A DNA stretch of 6,206 nucleotides from Gammaproteobacteria bacterium (GCA_030426065.1 JAUHZH010000143.1:1-6206), one strand, 5' to 3'; positions 1 through 5,644 are shown, counted from the stretch's first letter. Notes: a model not told the origin generated them from the sequence alone. Made by a program: numbers and translations.

Positions 1-421
1 ATACCAGCGCCAATTCACGGCTGACATTGGCCCAGGCCAGTGAGTCATTTCCATGGCTGCTCATGGTCAATTCCAGGGCTTTTTCAAGCCAAGGTCGGGC
101 TTCTTCAAATTGATGCTGCTGGGACAAGCACGCTCCGATGTGTTTTTGGGCTTTGGCGAGGAAGGCGGGCCCCAGCTGTTGTGTTGTGGCCAGTTCATTG
201 GCCAACAGGTAAGCTTGCAAAGCGGCATATAAATCGCCTTGATCCCGGTGGATCTGGGCTTGAAAACAATGGCTTTCAAAGAGCCACGTTTGCTCTGGTA
301 AGGACTCCGCCAAGGTTTGGGCTTGCCTGGCCAACCGCATGGCATCATCCAAACAATCATTCATCCGGCAATCTCGGGCTTGTTCAAGTAAAACTTGGCA
401 GCCTTCCCTTCCAAAGCTCAT
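1..421 (-). CDS. TPR-repeat protein, N-terminal part (cut by the left window edge)
   Basis: The minus-strand frame is open from an ATG at 421 to the window edge, giving 140 residues with no stop, so the 3' end lies outside. The translation is almost all amphipathic helix, in TPR-like pairs. Residues 62-78 (GDLYAALQAY...) and 103-119 (HQFEEARPWLEKALELT) carry the TPR pattern of small residues at helix contacts and a closing A-L-E-L; residues 24-40 look like a further degenerate helix pair. TPR arrays are protein-protein interaction scaffolds. In this bacterial group such an N-terminal array often precedes a GGDEF, adenylate cyclase or DNA-binding effector, but no effector is visible here. There is no signal peptide, so the protein is probably cytoplasmic. 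The start is the only ATG after an in-frame TAA about 15 bases upstream; a second ATG at codon 20 is a weaker alternative. The Shine-Dalgarno site is poor. It lies 114 bp downstream of the MAPEG gene on the same strand and may share its transcript. Confidence 0.75.
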   Translation of the reverse strand, partial: MSFGREGCQVLLEQARDCRMNDCLDDAMRLARQAQTLAESLPEQTWLFESHCFQAQIHRDQGDLYAALQAYLLANELATTQQLGPAFLAKAQKHIGACLSQQHQFEEARPWLEKALELTMSSHGNDSLAWANVSRELALV

Positions 422-535
422 GATGATCCGTTCAGTTTACCCTCAGTTGGCAAACAACATCCTTCAAGTCTACCTCTGAGGTCATGTGTCATTGTGCTGA
501 ACATACAATCGAGTTTGGCCATCCGTTCTGTTGGA

Positions 536-922
536 TCAAAAAAGGTAGCGGATGATGGCACCAACCAAACCGCCCAGCAGGAGCACATGGGCTGAGGCAA
601 AACTCATCAAAAAACCCGGTCCTCGGGTCTTGGGGTCTTTCACATAAGATTGGAAATACAAATGGCGGCCCATCAAAAACACAGCACCCACCAGCGCCGC
701 GCTCAAAGCATGTGTATTGGTGGCAAACAAAAACAAGCCTGGAACATAAACAATCAGCAACTCCAAAGTGTTTTGCTGGACCCGAAACATCCGTTCAAAC
801 TCCGGGTGCCCGCTGATGGCCGGTGCGTTGATTTCATGCTTGACCCAGGCTTTGCCCACTTGAAAAGAAAAAAATGAATACTGCAACAACACCAAAGTCA
901 AAACAATCACTACATACAACAT
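536..922 (-). CDS. MAPEG family membrane protein (glutathione S-transferase-like)
   Basis: The 128-residue protein has four hydrophobic segments at about residues 2-20, 53-70, 72-90 and 104-126, which is the usual size and topology of bacterial MAPEG proteins (membrane-associated proteins in eicosanoid and glutathione metabolism). The family signature is clear: after SGHPEF comes E43-R44-x2-R47-x3-N51-x2-E54, followed by a long helix, and a late RGPGF loop near residues 100-104. Characterised MAPEG members are trimeric inner-membrane glutathione transferases or peroxidases, with glutathione bound by these conserved Arg, Asn and Glu residues. The actual substrate of this one is unknown. The start at 922 is supported by an AGAGG site six bases upstream and a TATAAT hexamer further up. 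The gene is divergent from the Kef-type antiporter and co-directional with the TPR gene downstream. Confidence 0.9.
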   Translation of the reverse strand: MLYVVIVLTLVLLQYSFFSFQVGKAWVKHEINAPAISGHPEFERMFRVQQNTLELLIVYVPGLFLFATNTHALSAALVGAVFLMGRHLYFQSYVKDPKTRGPGFLMSFASAHVLLLGGLVGAIIRYLF

Positions 923-927
923 GGCAT

Positions 928-935
928 ACCTCTTT
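928..935 (-). promoter_or_regulatory. Ribosome binding site of the MAPEG gene
   Basis: Read on the minus strand this is AAAGAGGT. Its AGAGG core ends six bases before the ATG at 922, a good Shine-Dalgarno match at normal spacing. It fixes the start, because another ATG just upstream is in a different frame. Confidence 0.7.
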
Positions 936-952
936 ATTAATATTGTTCTTTG

Positions 953-958
953 ATTATA
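953..958 (-). promoter_or_regulatory. Probable -10 box for the MAPEG gene
   Basis: The minus strand reads TATAAT, a perfect sigma70 -10 hexamer about 30 bases upstream of the start codon. No good -35 box is visible at 16-19 bp spacing (around 975-983). The palindrome at 993-1069 begins about 35 bp upstream of this box, so it would not be transcribed from here. Confidence 0.45.
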
Positions 959-992
959 TCACCATCCCTTACCGATGATTAGAACATGCACC

Positions 993-1069
993 TGGTGTGG
1001 TGTCCTGTACTTGGATGGGCTATCAGCGGACTGTGAATCTGCCCTATCCAATTTCAGGACACCACACCA
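993..1069. repeat. 77-bp imperfect palindrome (long hairpin) in a divergent intergenic region
   Basis: The outer arms are a perfect 15-bp inverted repeat: TGGTGTGGTGTCCTG at 993-1007 and its complement at 1055-1069. After a 3-by-3 internal loop the pairing resumes with TTGGAT (1011-1016) against ATCCAA (1046-1051). A single-base bulge at 1045 follows, then GGGC (1017-1020) against GCCC (1041-1044). About 25 base pairs enclose a 20-base loop, which itself has a small CAG/CTG stem. The element lies between two divergent genes and has no T-tract on either side, so it is a poor candidate for a terminator. A small palindromic mobile repeat (REP- or MITE-like) or a structured 5' leader element of the antiporter gene are the main options. 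No target-site duplication is visible at its edges. Confidence 0.8.
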
Positions 1070-1115
1070 AATGACTGAAGTGTTAAACTGTCTTTGATTT
1101 TTAACCAGGTTAACC

Positions 1116-2888
1116 ATGGACTTCAACTTCACCCACATCGAATTGTTCTTCCTTCAGGCTTTGGCTTTATTGGCTGCCGCTTGTTTGTTTGTGCCCTTGT
1201 TCAAAAAATTGGGATTGGGCACCGTGTTGGGATATTTGGTTGCTGGTGTGGCCATCAATTGGATTTACTCAGGCCGCTTTGCTGACCACCCTGAAGAGTT
1301 GCTGCATTTTTCTGAGTTTGGTGTGGTTTTGTTCTTGTTTGTTATCGGCATGGAGCTCAACCCCAGCACTTTGTGGCGCATGCGCAAAGACATCTTCGGC
1401 CTGGGCTTGCTGCAAATGTTGGTTTCCGGTGTGCTGTTGATGGCTGCGGCGCTGCTTTTTGGCCTCAATTGGCCGACGGCATTGGTGATTGGCATGGGCA
1501 TGGCCCTGTCATCAACCGCGATGGTGATGAGCAGCTTGGATGAGAAAGGTGAGCGGATGAGCGCCCATGGACGCAAAGCATTTGGCATCTTGCTGTTTCA
1601 GGATTTGGCCATTGTGCCTTTGTTGCTGATGGTCACCCTGCTGGCACCCGGTTCTGAAGAAATGACCTGGCAACAAAGCATGGTTCATGTCGGTGTCGCC
1701 GTGGCTGCGATTGTCATTCTGGTTTTGATTGGCAAATTTGCCCTCGACCCTTTGTTCAACTGGTTGGCCAAAAGCCACTCTCATGAAATCATGACCGCTT
1801 GTGCATTGGCCATCGTGATTGCCGCAGCGATGTTGATGGATGTGGCTGGCATGTCCTATGCCATGGGCGCATTCATCGCGGGTGTGATGTTGGCAGAATC
1901 CAATTACCGGCATGAGATGGAAGCCAACATCGAGCCCTTCAAGGGCTTGTTCCTGGGGTTGTTTTTCATGGCCGTGGGTTTGTCGGTGGATTTATCCGTG
2001 GTTCAATCTCAATGGCTGGTGATTTTGGCTTTGGCACCACTGGTCATGTTGATCAAAGCGGTGGCACTTTATTGTGTCGCAAGGGTCACGGGTCACTGTC
2101 ACAACACATCGCTTCAAACGGCCATGGCCCTGCCACAACTGGGTGAGTTTGGATTTGTCCTGTTCACTGCTGCCAGTGGTGCCTTGCTTTTGGATGAAGC
2201 ATTGGCCTCTTTGCTGATTGCGGTGATATCAATGACCATGGTCTTGTCCCCTTTGTTCAACCAACTCACACCGAAACTGCTCCACACAGAAGCAGAGATG
2301 ACGCCTGAGGAAAATTTTGATGATGCCCAAGGCAAGGTATTGATCATTGGCTTTGGTCGTTTTGGCCAAATCGTTTCACAGCCCTTGTTCGCTGATGGTG
2401 TGCAAATCACCATTTTGGACAACGACGCCAAGCGCATCAAGGAAGCCCAAAAATTCGGCTTCCGGGTGCATTTTGGTGACGGCACCCGACGTGACATCCT
2501 CCGTGCAGCCGGCATCGACAACACCCAGGCTGTGGTGGTGGCCACCGATTCACCGGCCATCACCACCCAAATCGTTGATGTGATTCAAGCGCAAAACCCC
2601 AAGTTGCCCTTGTTTGTTCGCTCATTTGATCGCCGCCACTCCATTGAGTTGAATAGAAGAAACATTGCTTATTCGGTGCGCGAAACATTCGAGTCCGCCT
2701 TGCACCTCAGTTTCAAAACACTGGAAGGCTTGGGTTTGAGTGAGGAAGTGGCCCAAGCACACGTCGCTGACATCAGAAAAAGAGACCGCGATCGATTGAA
2801 ACAACAAGTCGATGGCGACATGCAAGCAGGCAAAGATTTGCTGTTGAGCCAACCGGTCGAACCCGAACCTTTGAAACGGCCCAGCTGA
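1116..2888 (+). CDS. KefB/KefC-type K+/H+ antiporter (CPA2 family) with NAD-binding RCK domain
   Basis: The 590-residue inner-membrane protein is close in length to E. coli KefB and KefC, which export K+ in exchange for protons and are opened by glutathione adducts to acidify the cytoplasm during electrophile attack. Residues 1 to about 385 form a many-helix exchanger domain containing HFSEFGVVLFLFVIGMELNP, and the conserved Q162-D163 pair within AFGILLFQDLAIVPLL. The regulatory loop Y264-RHEMEANIEPFKG-277 matches the Kef loop, with Asn271 where I recall Asp in KefC and Ala in KefB. A Rossmann RCK_N domain starts near residue 406, with G412-F-G414-R-F-G417 and acidic D435/D437 ending the second strand. 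RETF (522-525) begins the Kef-like C-terminal segment. KefF/KefG-type partner oxidoreductase genes are not adjacent. A modest AGG site lies six bases before the ATG. KefB and KefC cannot be told apart here, so no symbol is given. Confidence 0.93.
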   Translation: MDFNFTHIELFFLQALALLAAACLFVPLFKKLGLGTVLGYLVAGVAINWIYSGRFADHPEELLHFSEFGVVLFLFVIGMELNPSTLWRMRKDIFGLGLLQMLVSGVLLMAAALLFGLNWPTALVIGMGMALSSTAMVMSSLDEKGERMSAHGRKAFGILLFQDLAIVPLLLMVTLLAPGSEEMTWQQSMVHVGVAVAAIVILVLIGKFALDPLFNWLAKSHSHEIMTACALAIVIAAAMLMDVAGMSYAMGAFIAGVMLAESNYRHEMEANIEPFKGLFLGLFFMAVGLSVDLSVVQSQWLVILALAPLVMLIKAVALYCVARVTGHCHNTSLQTAMALPQLGEFGFVLFTAASGALLLDEALASLLIAVISMTMVLSPLFNQLTPKLLHTEAEMTPEENFDDAQGKVLIIGFGRFGQIVSQPLFADGVQITILDNDAKRIKEAQKFGFRVHFGDGTRRDILRAAGIDNTQAVVVATDSPAITTQIVDVIQAQNPKLPLFVRSFDRRHSIELNRRNIAYSVRETFESALHLSFKTLEGLGLSEEVAQAHVADIRKRDRDRLKQQVDGDMQAGKDLLLSQPVEPEPLKRPS

Positions 2889-2896
2889 TTGTTAGG

Positions 2897-3286
2897 TCAT
2901 GATGGGACGGTGCGGGCTGCATAGCGCCATTGTTGCCAGCCCAACCAGCCCACCAAGATGGCCAGCAGACCAGTCACCGCCACCCCATTGCTTTCGGTGA
3001 TCCACCGCTGCATCACCAGCAACACCACAGATGCCAGCACCCAAATGAAATCGCCCAATGCCACCAATTTCACCAGCACCGGGTGTGGTTGGGGGCGACT
3101 CCCCAACCACATCAAAAAAAGACCATTCAGATTCAATACCACACCGATGGCCAACAACACCGCTTTGGGCATCGGGTCTGTGCTGCTTAAAAATGTCAGA
3201 ATGGGTTCGGGCATCATCACGAACAACATGCCAAACAGGATGCAATTCAGGCCATTGAGCTTCAGGATGATTTGAACATTGGACAT
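2897..3286 (-). CDS. Four-helix membrane protein of unknown function, divergent from a MarR-type regulator
   Basis: From ATG 3286 the product is 129 residues with four predicted membrane helices at about residues 6-26, 41-61, 71-92 and 101-120, and a basic C-terminus (QWRYAARTVPS). It resembles small four-helix proteins often encoded beside MarR or TetR regulators, with a short PQPHP linker between helices 2 and 3 and a conserved-looking ALGDFIWV segment in helix 3. I do not recognise a named family and assign no reaction. An in-frame ATG at 3334 would add 16 residues, but it lies upstream of the predicted transcript start (about 3309), so 3286 is preferred. The gene's 3' end is 8 bp from the stop of the convergent antiporter gene. 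Its promoter is shared and overlapping with that of the MarR gene and is covered by two operators, so it is probably the regulator's main target. Confidence 0.8.
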   Translation of the reverse strand: MSNVQIILKLNGLNCILFGMLFVMMPEPILTFLSSTDPMPKAVLLAIGVVLNLNGLFLMWLGSRPQPHPVLVKLVALGDFIWVLASVVLLVMQRWITESNGVAVTGLLAILVGWLGWQQWRYAARTVPS

Positions 3287-3299
3287 TTCTTTGATCTCA

Positions 3300-3316
3300 T
3301 GTAAACTAAGTTGACA
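3300..3316. promoter_or_regulatory. Operator 1, probable MarR-family regulator site
   Basis: TGTAAACTAAGTTGACA is a 17-bp near-palindrome: TGTAAAC, a 3-base spacer, then GTTGACA, with one mismatch to perfect symmetry. It contains the -35 box of the plus-strand promoter (3311-3316) and covers the expected start of the minus-strand transcript. Together with three further bases it is an exact inverted copy of operator 2 outside the spacer. Size and symmetry fit a dimeric MarR-type winged-helix repressor. Binding by the adjacent regulator is inferred. Confidence 0.75.
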
Positions 3317-3339
3317 TAATATATTCCATTTCACTTTAT
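3311..3339 (+). promoter_or_regulatory. Promoter of the MarR-type regulator gene
   Basis: A perfect -35 box TTGACA (3311-3316) is followed after 17 bp by CTTTAT (3334-3339), a weak -10 box with three of six consensus matches. The start of transcription would be near 3346, which rules out the in-frame ATG at 3338 as initiator and leaves the ATG at 3371 with a leader of about 25 bases. The -35 lies in operator 1, and operator 2 covers the end of the -10 box and the start point. Confidence 0.55.
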
Positions 3340-3344
3340 GTCAA
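3316..3344 (-). promoter_or_regulatory. Promoter of the divergent membrane protein gene
   Basis: On the minus strand TTGACA (3344 to 3339) is followed by exactly 17 bp and then TATTAT (3321 to 3316), five of six matches to the -10 consensus. This is the stronger of the two overlapping promoters. Transcription would start near 3309, giving a leader of about 23 bases before ATG 3286. Operator 2 contains this -35 box, and operator 1 abuts the -10 box and covers the start point, so a repressor bound at either site would block it. Confidence 0.7.
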
Positions 3345-3355
3345 CCCGGTTTACA
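3339..3355. promoter_or_regulatory. Operator 2, probable MarR-family regulator site
   Basis: TGTCAACCCGGTTTACA is the mirror partner of operator 1: TGTCAAC, a 3-base spacer, then GTTTACA. The combined inverted repeat runs 3300-3319 against 3336-3355 and matches at every base except the two 3-base spacers. The centres of the two sites are 39 bp apart. Confidence 0.75.
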
Positions 3356-3356
3356 C

Positions 3357-3363
3357 AAAAAGG
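3357..3363 (+). promoter_or_regulatory. Ribosome binding site that sets the MarR-type gene start
   Basis: AAAAAGG ends seven bases before ATG 3371. The in-frame upstream ATG at 3338 has no such site and falls inside the promoter, so this site decides the start. Confidence 0.65.
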
Positions 3364-3370
3364 CACGCCA

Positions 3371-3811
3371 ATGCAAGATTCATTGACACTCACCTTGGTG
3401 ATGTCTTCTGTGGCGCTGCAAGAAATCATCAGCAAACACTTGATCCAATCCCTCCAACGGCAAGGCATGACGCAAGTCAATCAGAACCGTTTGAACTTTT
3501 TGAGTGCCCTTGATTGTGGTGACAACCACGCGTCAGAACTGGCACGCAAATTGGACGTTTCAAGACAAATGGTGGCCAAAAATGTCAAAGACCTGGTCCA
3601 ATTGGGTTGGCTGATCCAGACACCAGGCAAGGGCAAGCAAAAGACCATCCAGTTCACCGAACAAGGAGAACAACTGATCAGCCAATGCCGAAAAGAGCTG
3701 GCCGCCATGGACAAAACATTGAAACAAGCCGCCAGTCAGGAATCCATGGCTGAAACCTTACACACCATACAATCTTTGACTGCTGCATTGGTGAATGAGA
3801 ATGGCGATTGA
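3371..3811 (+). CDS. MarR-type winged-helix transcriptional regulator
   Basis: The 146-residue product has a helical N-terminus (residues 5-30), a winged helix-turn-helix at about 40-96 with recognition helix SRQMVAKNVKDLV (64-76), and a C-terminal helix pair that would complete the dimer, as in MarR regulators. These are cytoplasmic dimers, usually repressors released by phenolic ligands or oxidation. The wing reads TPGKGKQKTIQFT and lacks the usual acidic/arginine D-x-R pattern at its tip, so it is a divergent member. One cysteine (C49) sits in the turn before the helix-turn-helix. The start at 3371 is chosen on ribosome site and promoter position. The twin operators just upstream indicate autoregulation and control of the divergent membrane protein gene. 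The S41 peptidase gene begins 104 bp downstream on the same strand and could be cotranscribed. Confidence 0.82.
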   Translation: MQDSLTLTLVMSSVALQEIISKHLIQSLQRQGMTQVNQNRLNFLSALDCGDNHASELARKLDVSRQMVAKNVKDLVQLGWLIQTPGKGKQKTIQFTEQGEQLISQCRKELAAMDKTLKQAASQESMAETLHTIQSLTAALVNENGD

Positions 3812-3835
3812 ATGTTCTCATGGTGCATCAATGAA

Positions 3836-3841
3836 TATATT
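3836..3841 (+). promoter_or_regulatory. Possible -10 box upstream of the S41 peptidase gene
   Basis: TATATT matches five of six -10 positions and lies in the AT-rich gap between the MarR-type gene and the peptidase gene. No convincing -35 box is seen 16-18 bp upstream, so the peptidase may instead be read from the regulator's promoter. Confidence 0.25.
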
Positions 3842-3915
3842 TTATCACCACAAGAACTGAACCAAATGTCACCGTGCCGGTCTTTCTCAATACCGTTAAA
3901 ACAAAAGAGGAATCA

Positions 3916-5235
3916 ATGAGAAAGAAAAAATTGATGGTGGCTTGCCTGTGGTTGATGCTGGCTCCATTGGCACAAGCTTCAGCACCAGATCCAACATTAA
4001 GCCACAAGGAAATTGACAAACTGGTCCATTCGGTTGCTGATTTGCTCGAAGCCAAGTACGTTCATCCAGAGCAAGGCCAAAAAATAAGCCAACAGCTCAA
4101 ATCAAATCTCAAAAAAGGCCAATACAAAAAACTCAAAGACCCAATGGCCCTCTCTGAACGCATTCATCAAGACATCCGGTCAGTGGTCGATGACACGCAC
4201 TTGATGTTTGAATTCAACCCCGAGCATGCAGCACACATACTGGCTCAATCCAATGAAGCAGGTGATCCTACGGCGCGAGCTGCCGCCTTGAAAGCCATGC
4301 AACAGCAGAACTTTGGTTTTCAGTCGGTCAAAATCTTACCTGGTAATTTGGGGTATTTGAAACTCGATGTATTTCATGACACGGAACATGCGGCTGAAAC
4401 GGCCACCGCTGCCATGAACTTCCTCAGCCACACCGACGCCATCATATTTGACTTGCGCCAAAATGGCGGTGGTTCGTGGAAAATGATTCAATTGTTGAGC
4501 AGCTATTTGTTTGACCCAGAACCTGTCCACCTGAGTGGCTCTTATTGGCGTCCAGAAAACAAACACACACAGAACTGGACACTGCCCTATGTACCGGGCC
4601 AACGCAACCCCGATGCCAAAGTGTATGTCCTCACCAGTGCCAACACCCATTCGGCCGCCGAAGAATTCAGCTACAACCTGAAACACCTCCAACGCGCAAC
4701 CATCATTGGTGAAACCACCATGGGTGGCGCCCATCCGGGAGACTTTGAAGTCATCAATGAGGCATTCACATTGTTTGTCCCTTATGGCCGATCCACCAAC
4801 CCCATCACACAAACCAATTGGGAAGGCGTGGGCGTGATTCCACACATTGCAACAAAAGCCACCGATGCACTGGTCACAGCCCAAGTGAATGCTTTGACTC
4901 AATTGGCAGAAGAAAACCCGGGACCGGAAGGTGACTTGTATCGCTGGTATCTGGTTTCTGAAAAAGCCAAACTGAACCCCGTGACCCTCGATGCAACTAC
5001 CTTGCAATCATACGCAGGCACATATGGACCAAGGAAACTGGTGGTCGAAGGAGATCGCATTTACTACCAACGTGGATCAGGGCCCAAGATGGCACTCAAT
5101 GCACTTGAAGCAGACCTGTTCGAACTCGCGGCTGACAACAGCTTCAGGATGAGAATCATCAAAGAAGGCGACAAGGTCACGGCATTACAAGGATTGTTTG
5201 ATAACGGTTTCAAAGACCAATTCAGCAAAGAGTGA
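3916..5235 (+). CDS. Exported S41-family serine peptidase, tricorn/IRBP-like, no PDZ domain
   Basis: The 439-residue protein begins with a signal peptide (RKKK, then a hydrophobic run to about residue 18, cleavage after AQA21 or ASA23), so it probably acts in the periplasm. A helical domain (about 27-125) ends in DDTH95LMFEF, the usual place of the S41 histidine. The S41 core follows: LGYLKL, FDLRQNGGG (178-186), then TSANTHS246AAEEF with Ser246 as likely nucleophile, and GE266TTMGG. In CtpA-type enzymes the GExTxG segment has the catalytic lysine; here there is Thr, so a Ser-His-Glu arrangement as in tricorn-type S41 enzymes is more likely. Residues 359-439 form a small beta-rich C-terminal domain starting YAGTYG. 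No PDZ domain is present. The ATG at 3916 has AAGAGG five bases upstream and starts directly at the signal peptide; the in-frame GTG at 3874 would bury it. Substrate unknown. Confidence 0.88.
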   Translation: MRKKKLMVACLWLMLAPLAQASAPDPTLSHKEIDKLVHSVADLLEAKYVHPEQGQKISQQLKSNLKKGQYKKLKDPMALSERIHQDIRSVVDDTHLMFEFNPEHAAHILAQSNEAGDPTARAAALKAMQQQNFGFQSVKILPGNLGYLKLDVFHDTEHAAETATAAMNFLSHTDAIIFDLRQNGGGSWKMIQLLSSYLFDPEPVHLSGSYWRPENKHTQNWTLPYVPGQRNPDAKVYVLTSANTHSAAEEFSYNLKHLQRATIIGETTMGGAHPGDFEVINEAFTLFVPYGRSTNPITQTNWEGVGVIPHIATKATDALVTAQVNALTQLAEENPGPEGDLYRWYLVSEKAKLNPVTLDATTLQSYAGTYGPRKLVVEGDRIYYQRGSGPKMALNALEADLFELAADNSFRMRIIKEGDKVTALQGLFDNGFKDQFSKE

Positions 5236-5240
5236 TGAAC

Positions 5241-5292
5241 AAACCGCTCACCAGGGCCAATGAACTATGCATTGGCCCCCGGTGAGCGGTTT
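5241..5292. terminator. Bidirectional terminator-like hairpin between convergent genes
   Basis: Left arm 5241-5262 begins AAACCGCTCACC and ends GGGCCAATG; right arm 5270-5292 is its complement, giving 12 bp, a 1-by-2 internal loop, then 9 bp, with a seven-base loop. It starts 5 bases after the peptidase stop and ends 13 bases before the stop of the opposing gene, the classic place for a shared terminator. The U-tracts are short (GGTTTG on the plus strand, GGTTTGTT on the minus), so efficiency is uncertain. Confidence 0.7.
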
Positions 5293-5305
5293 GATGCCCA
5301 TCAAA

Positions 5306-5551
5306 TCACCAAACCCAAACCCAAACCACCAACAGCACCAGCAAGAAACCAAGTGCCACCAAACCTTCCACATCACCAAATTTTGTTGGTTTACCCGGTA
5401 TGTATCGCTTGGGGTAACGACCTAAAGTGATGACTTTTAAAAAACCATAACCCAAGGAATAACAAAAGGTGTACAGGAACAGCTCAATGAACATGTATAC
5501 AAAAATTTCACCCAAGGCGGGCAAGAGGGCTTCAAATATCAATGCAACCAT
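5306..5551 (-). CDS. Small membrane protein of unknown function
   Basis: From ATG 5551 the product is 81 residues with hydrophobic segments at about residues 2-35 (one long or two short helices) and 61-80. A basic central loop, LGRYPKRYIPGKPTKF, lies between them. The stretch FLYTFCYSLGYGFLKVITLGRYP resembles a recurring type of small proteobacterial membrane protein with a helix followed by a T-L-G-R-Y-P motif, to which I cannot attach a function. The C-terminus is an alternating VWVWVW encoded by a hexamer repeat. Start choice is uncertain: ATG 5551 lacks a good ribosome site, a GTG at 5572 has GAGG only two bases before it, and a TTG at 5593 gives 95 residues but a polar N-terminal extension. 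A GATAAT hexamer lies four bases upstream of ATG 5551, so a leaderless transcript is possible. It converges on the S41 peptidase gene. Confidence 0.6.
   Translation of the reverse strand: MVALIFEALLPALGEIFVYMFIELFLYTFCYSLGYGFLKVITLGRYPKRYIPGKPTKFGDVEGLVALGFLLVLLVVWVWVW
5309..5326. repeat. Three tandem CCAAAC hexamers in the end of a coding region
   Basis: Three exact copies of CCAAAC, read as GTTTGG on the coding strand, encode the (VW)3 tail of the small membrane protein directly before its stop codon. Hexamer units keep the reading frame when copy number changes. Confidence 0.8.
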
Positions 5552-5644
5552 TGAATTATCATCGCATTTCACCGCCTCATTTGAAAGTGTCAATCGTCAT
5601 GAGCGCACTTGAACAAACAGACATGCCCAACACATAACCAGCCT

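Noticed and set aside
40..423. Plus-strand open frame of 127 codons at the left edge
   Set aside because: It lies antisense to the TPR-repeat frame, whose translation shows helix-pair repeats; the plus-strand translation is low in structure and has no ribosome site.
472..482. Short palindrome ACCTC-T-GAGGT between the MAPEG and TPR genes
   Set aside because: Five-base arms are expected by chance in a window of this size, and it is not placed over any recognisable promoter.
993..1069. Integron attC site or riboswitch
   Set aside because: The arms lack the attC core (GTTRRRY/RYYYAAC) and there is no integrase or cassette; no known riboswitch consensus is recognisable in the loop.
1101..1115. 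Direct repeat TTAACC-AGG-TTAACC before the antiporter start
   Set aside because: It is short and overlaps the ribosome site; chance similarity is likely and no partner site is present.
1512..1913. Minus-strand open frame of 133 codons inside the antiporter gene
   Set aside because: Its His- and Gln-rich translation is typical of the reverse of membrane-helix coding sequence; the plus-strand antiporter explains the region. The same holds for 2114-2566.
3338..3370. Extended N-terminus of the MarR-type regulator from ATG 3338
   Set aside because: The ATG lies inside the promoter -10 region and operator, upstream of the predicted transcript start, and has no ribosome site.
3931..3945. Possible lipoprotein signal around Cys10 of the S41 peptidase
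   Set aside because: The Cys sits at the start, not the end, of the hydrophobic run and is preceded by LMVA rather than a proper lipobox; a signal peptidase I site near AQA/ASA fits better.
4336..5007. Minus-strand open frame of 223 codons inside the S41 gene
   Set aside because: It is fully antisense to a well-supported peptidase core, and its Cys-, Phe- and Gly-rich translation resembles no protein family and has no promoter or ribosome site.
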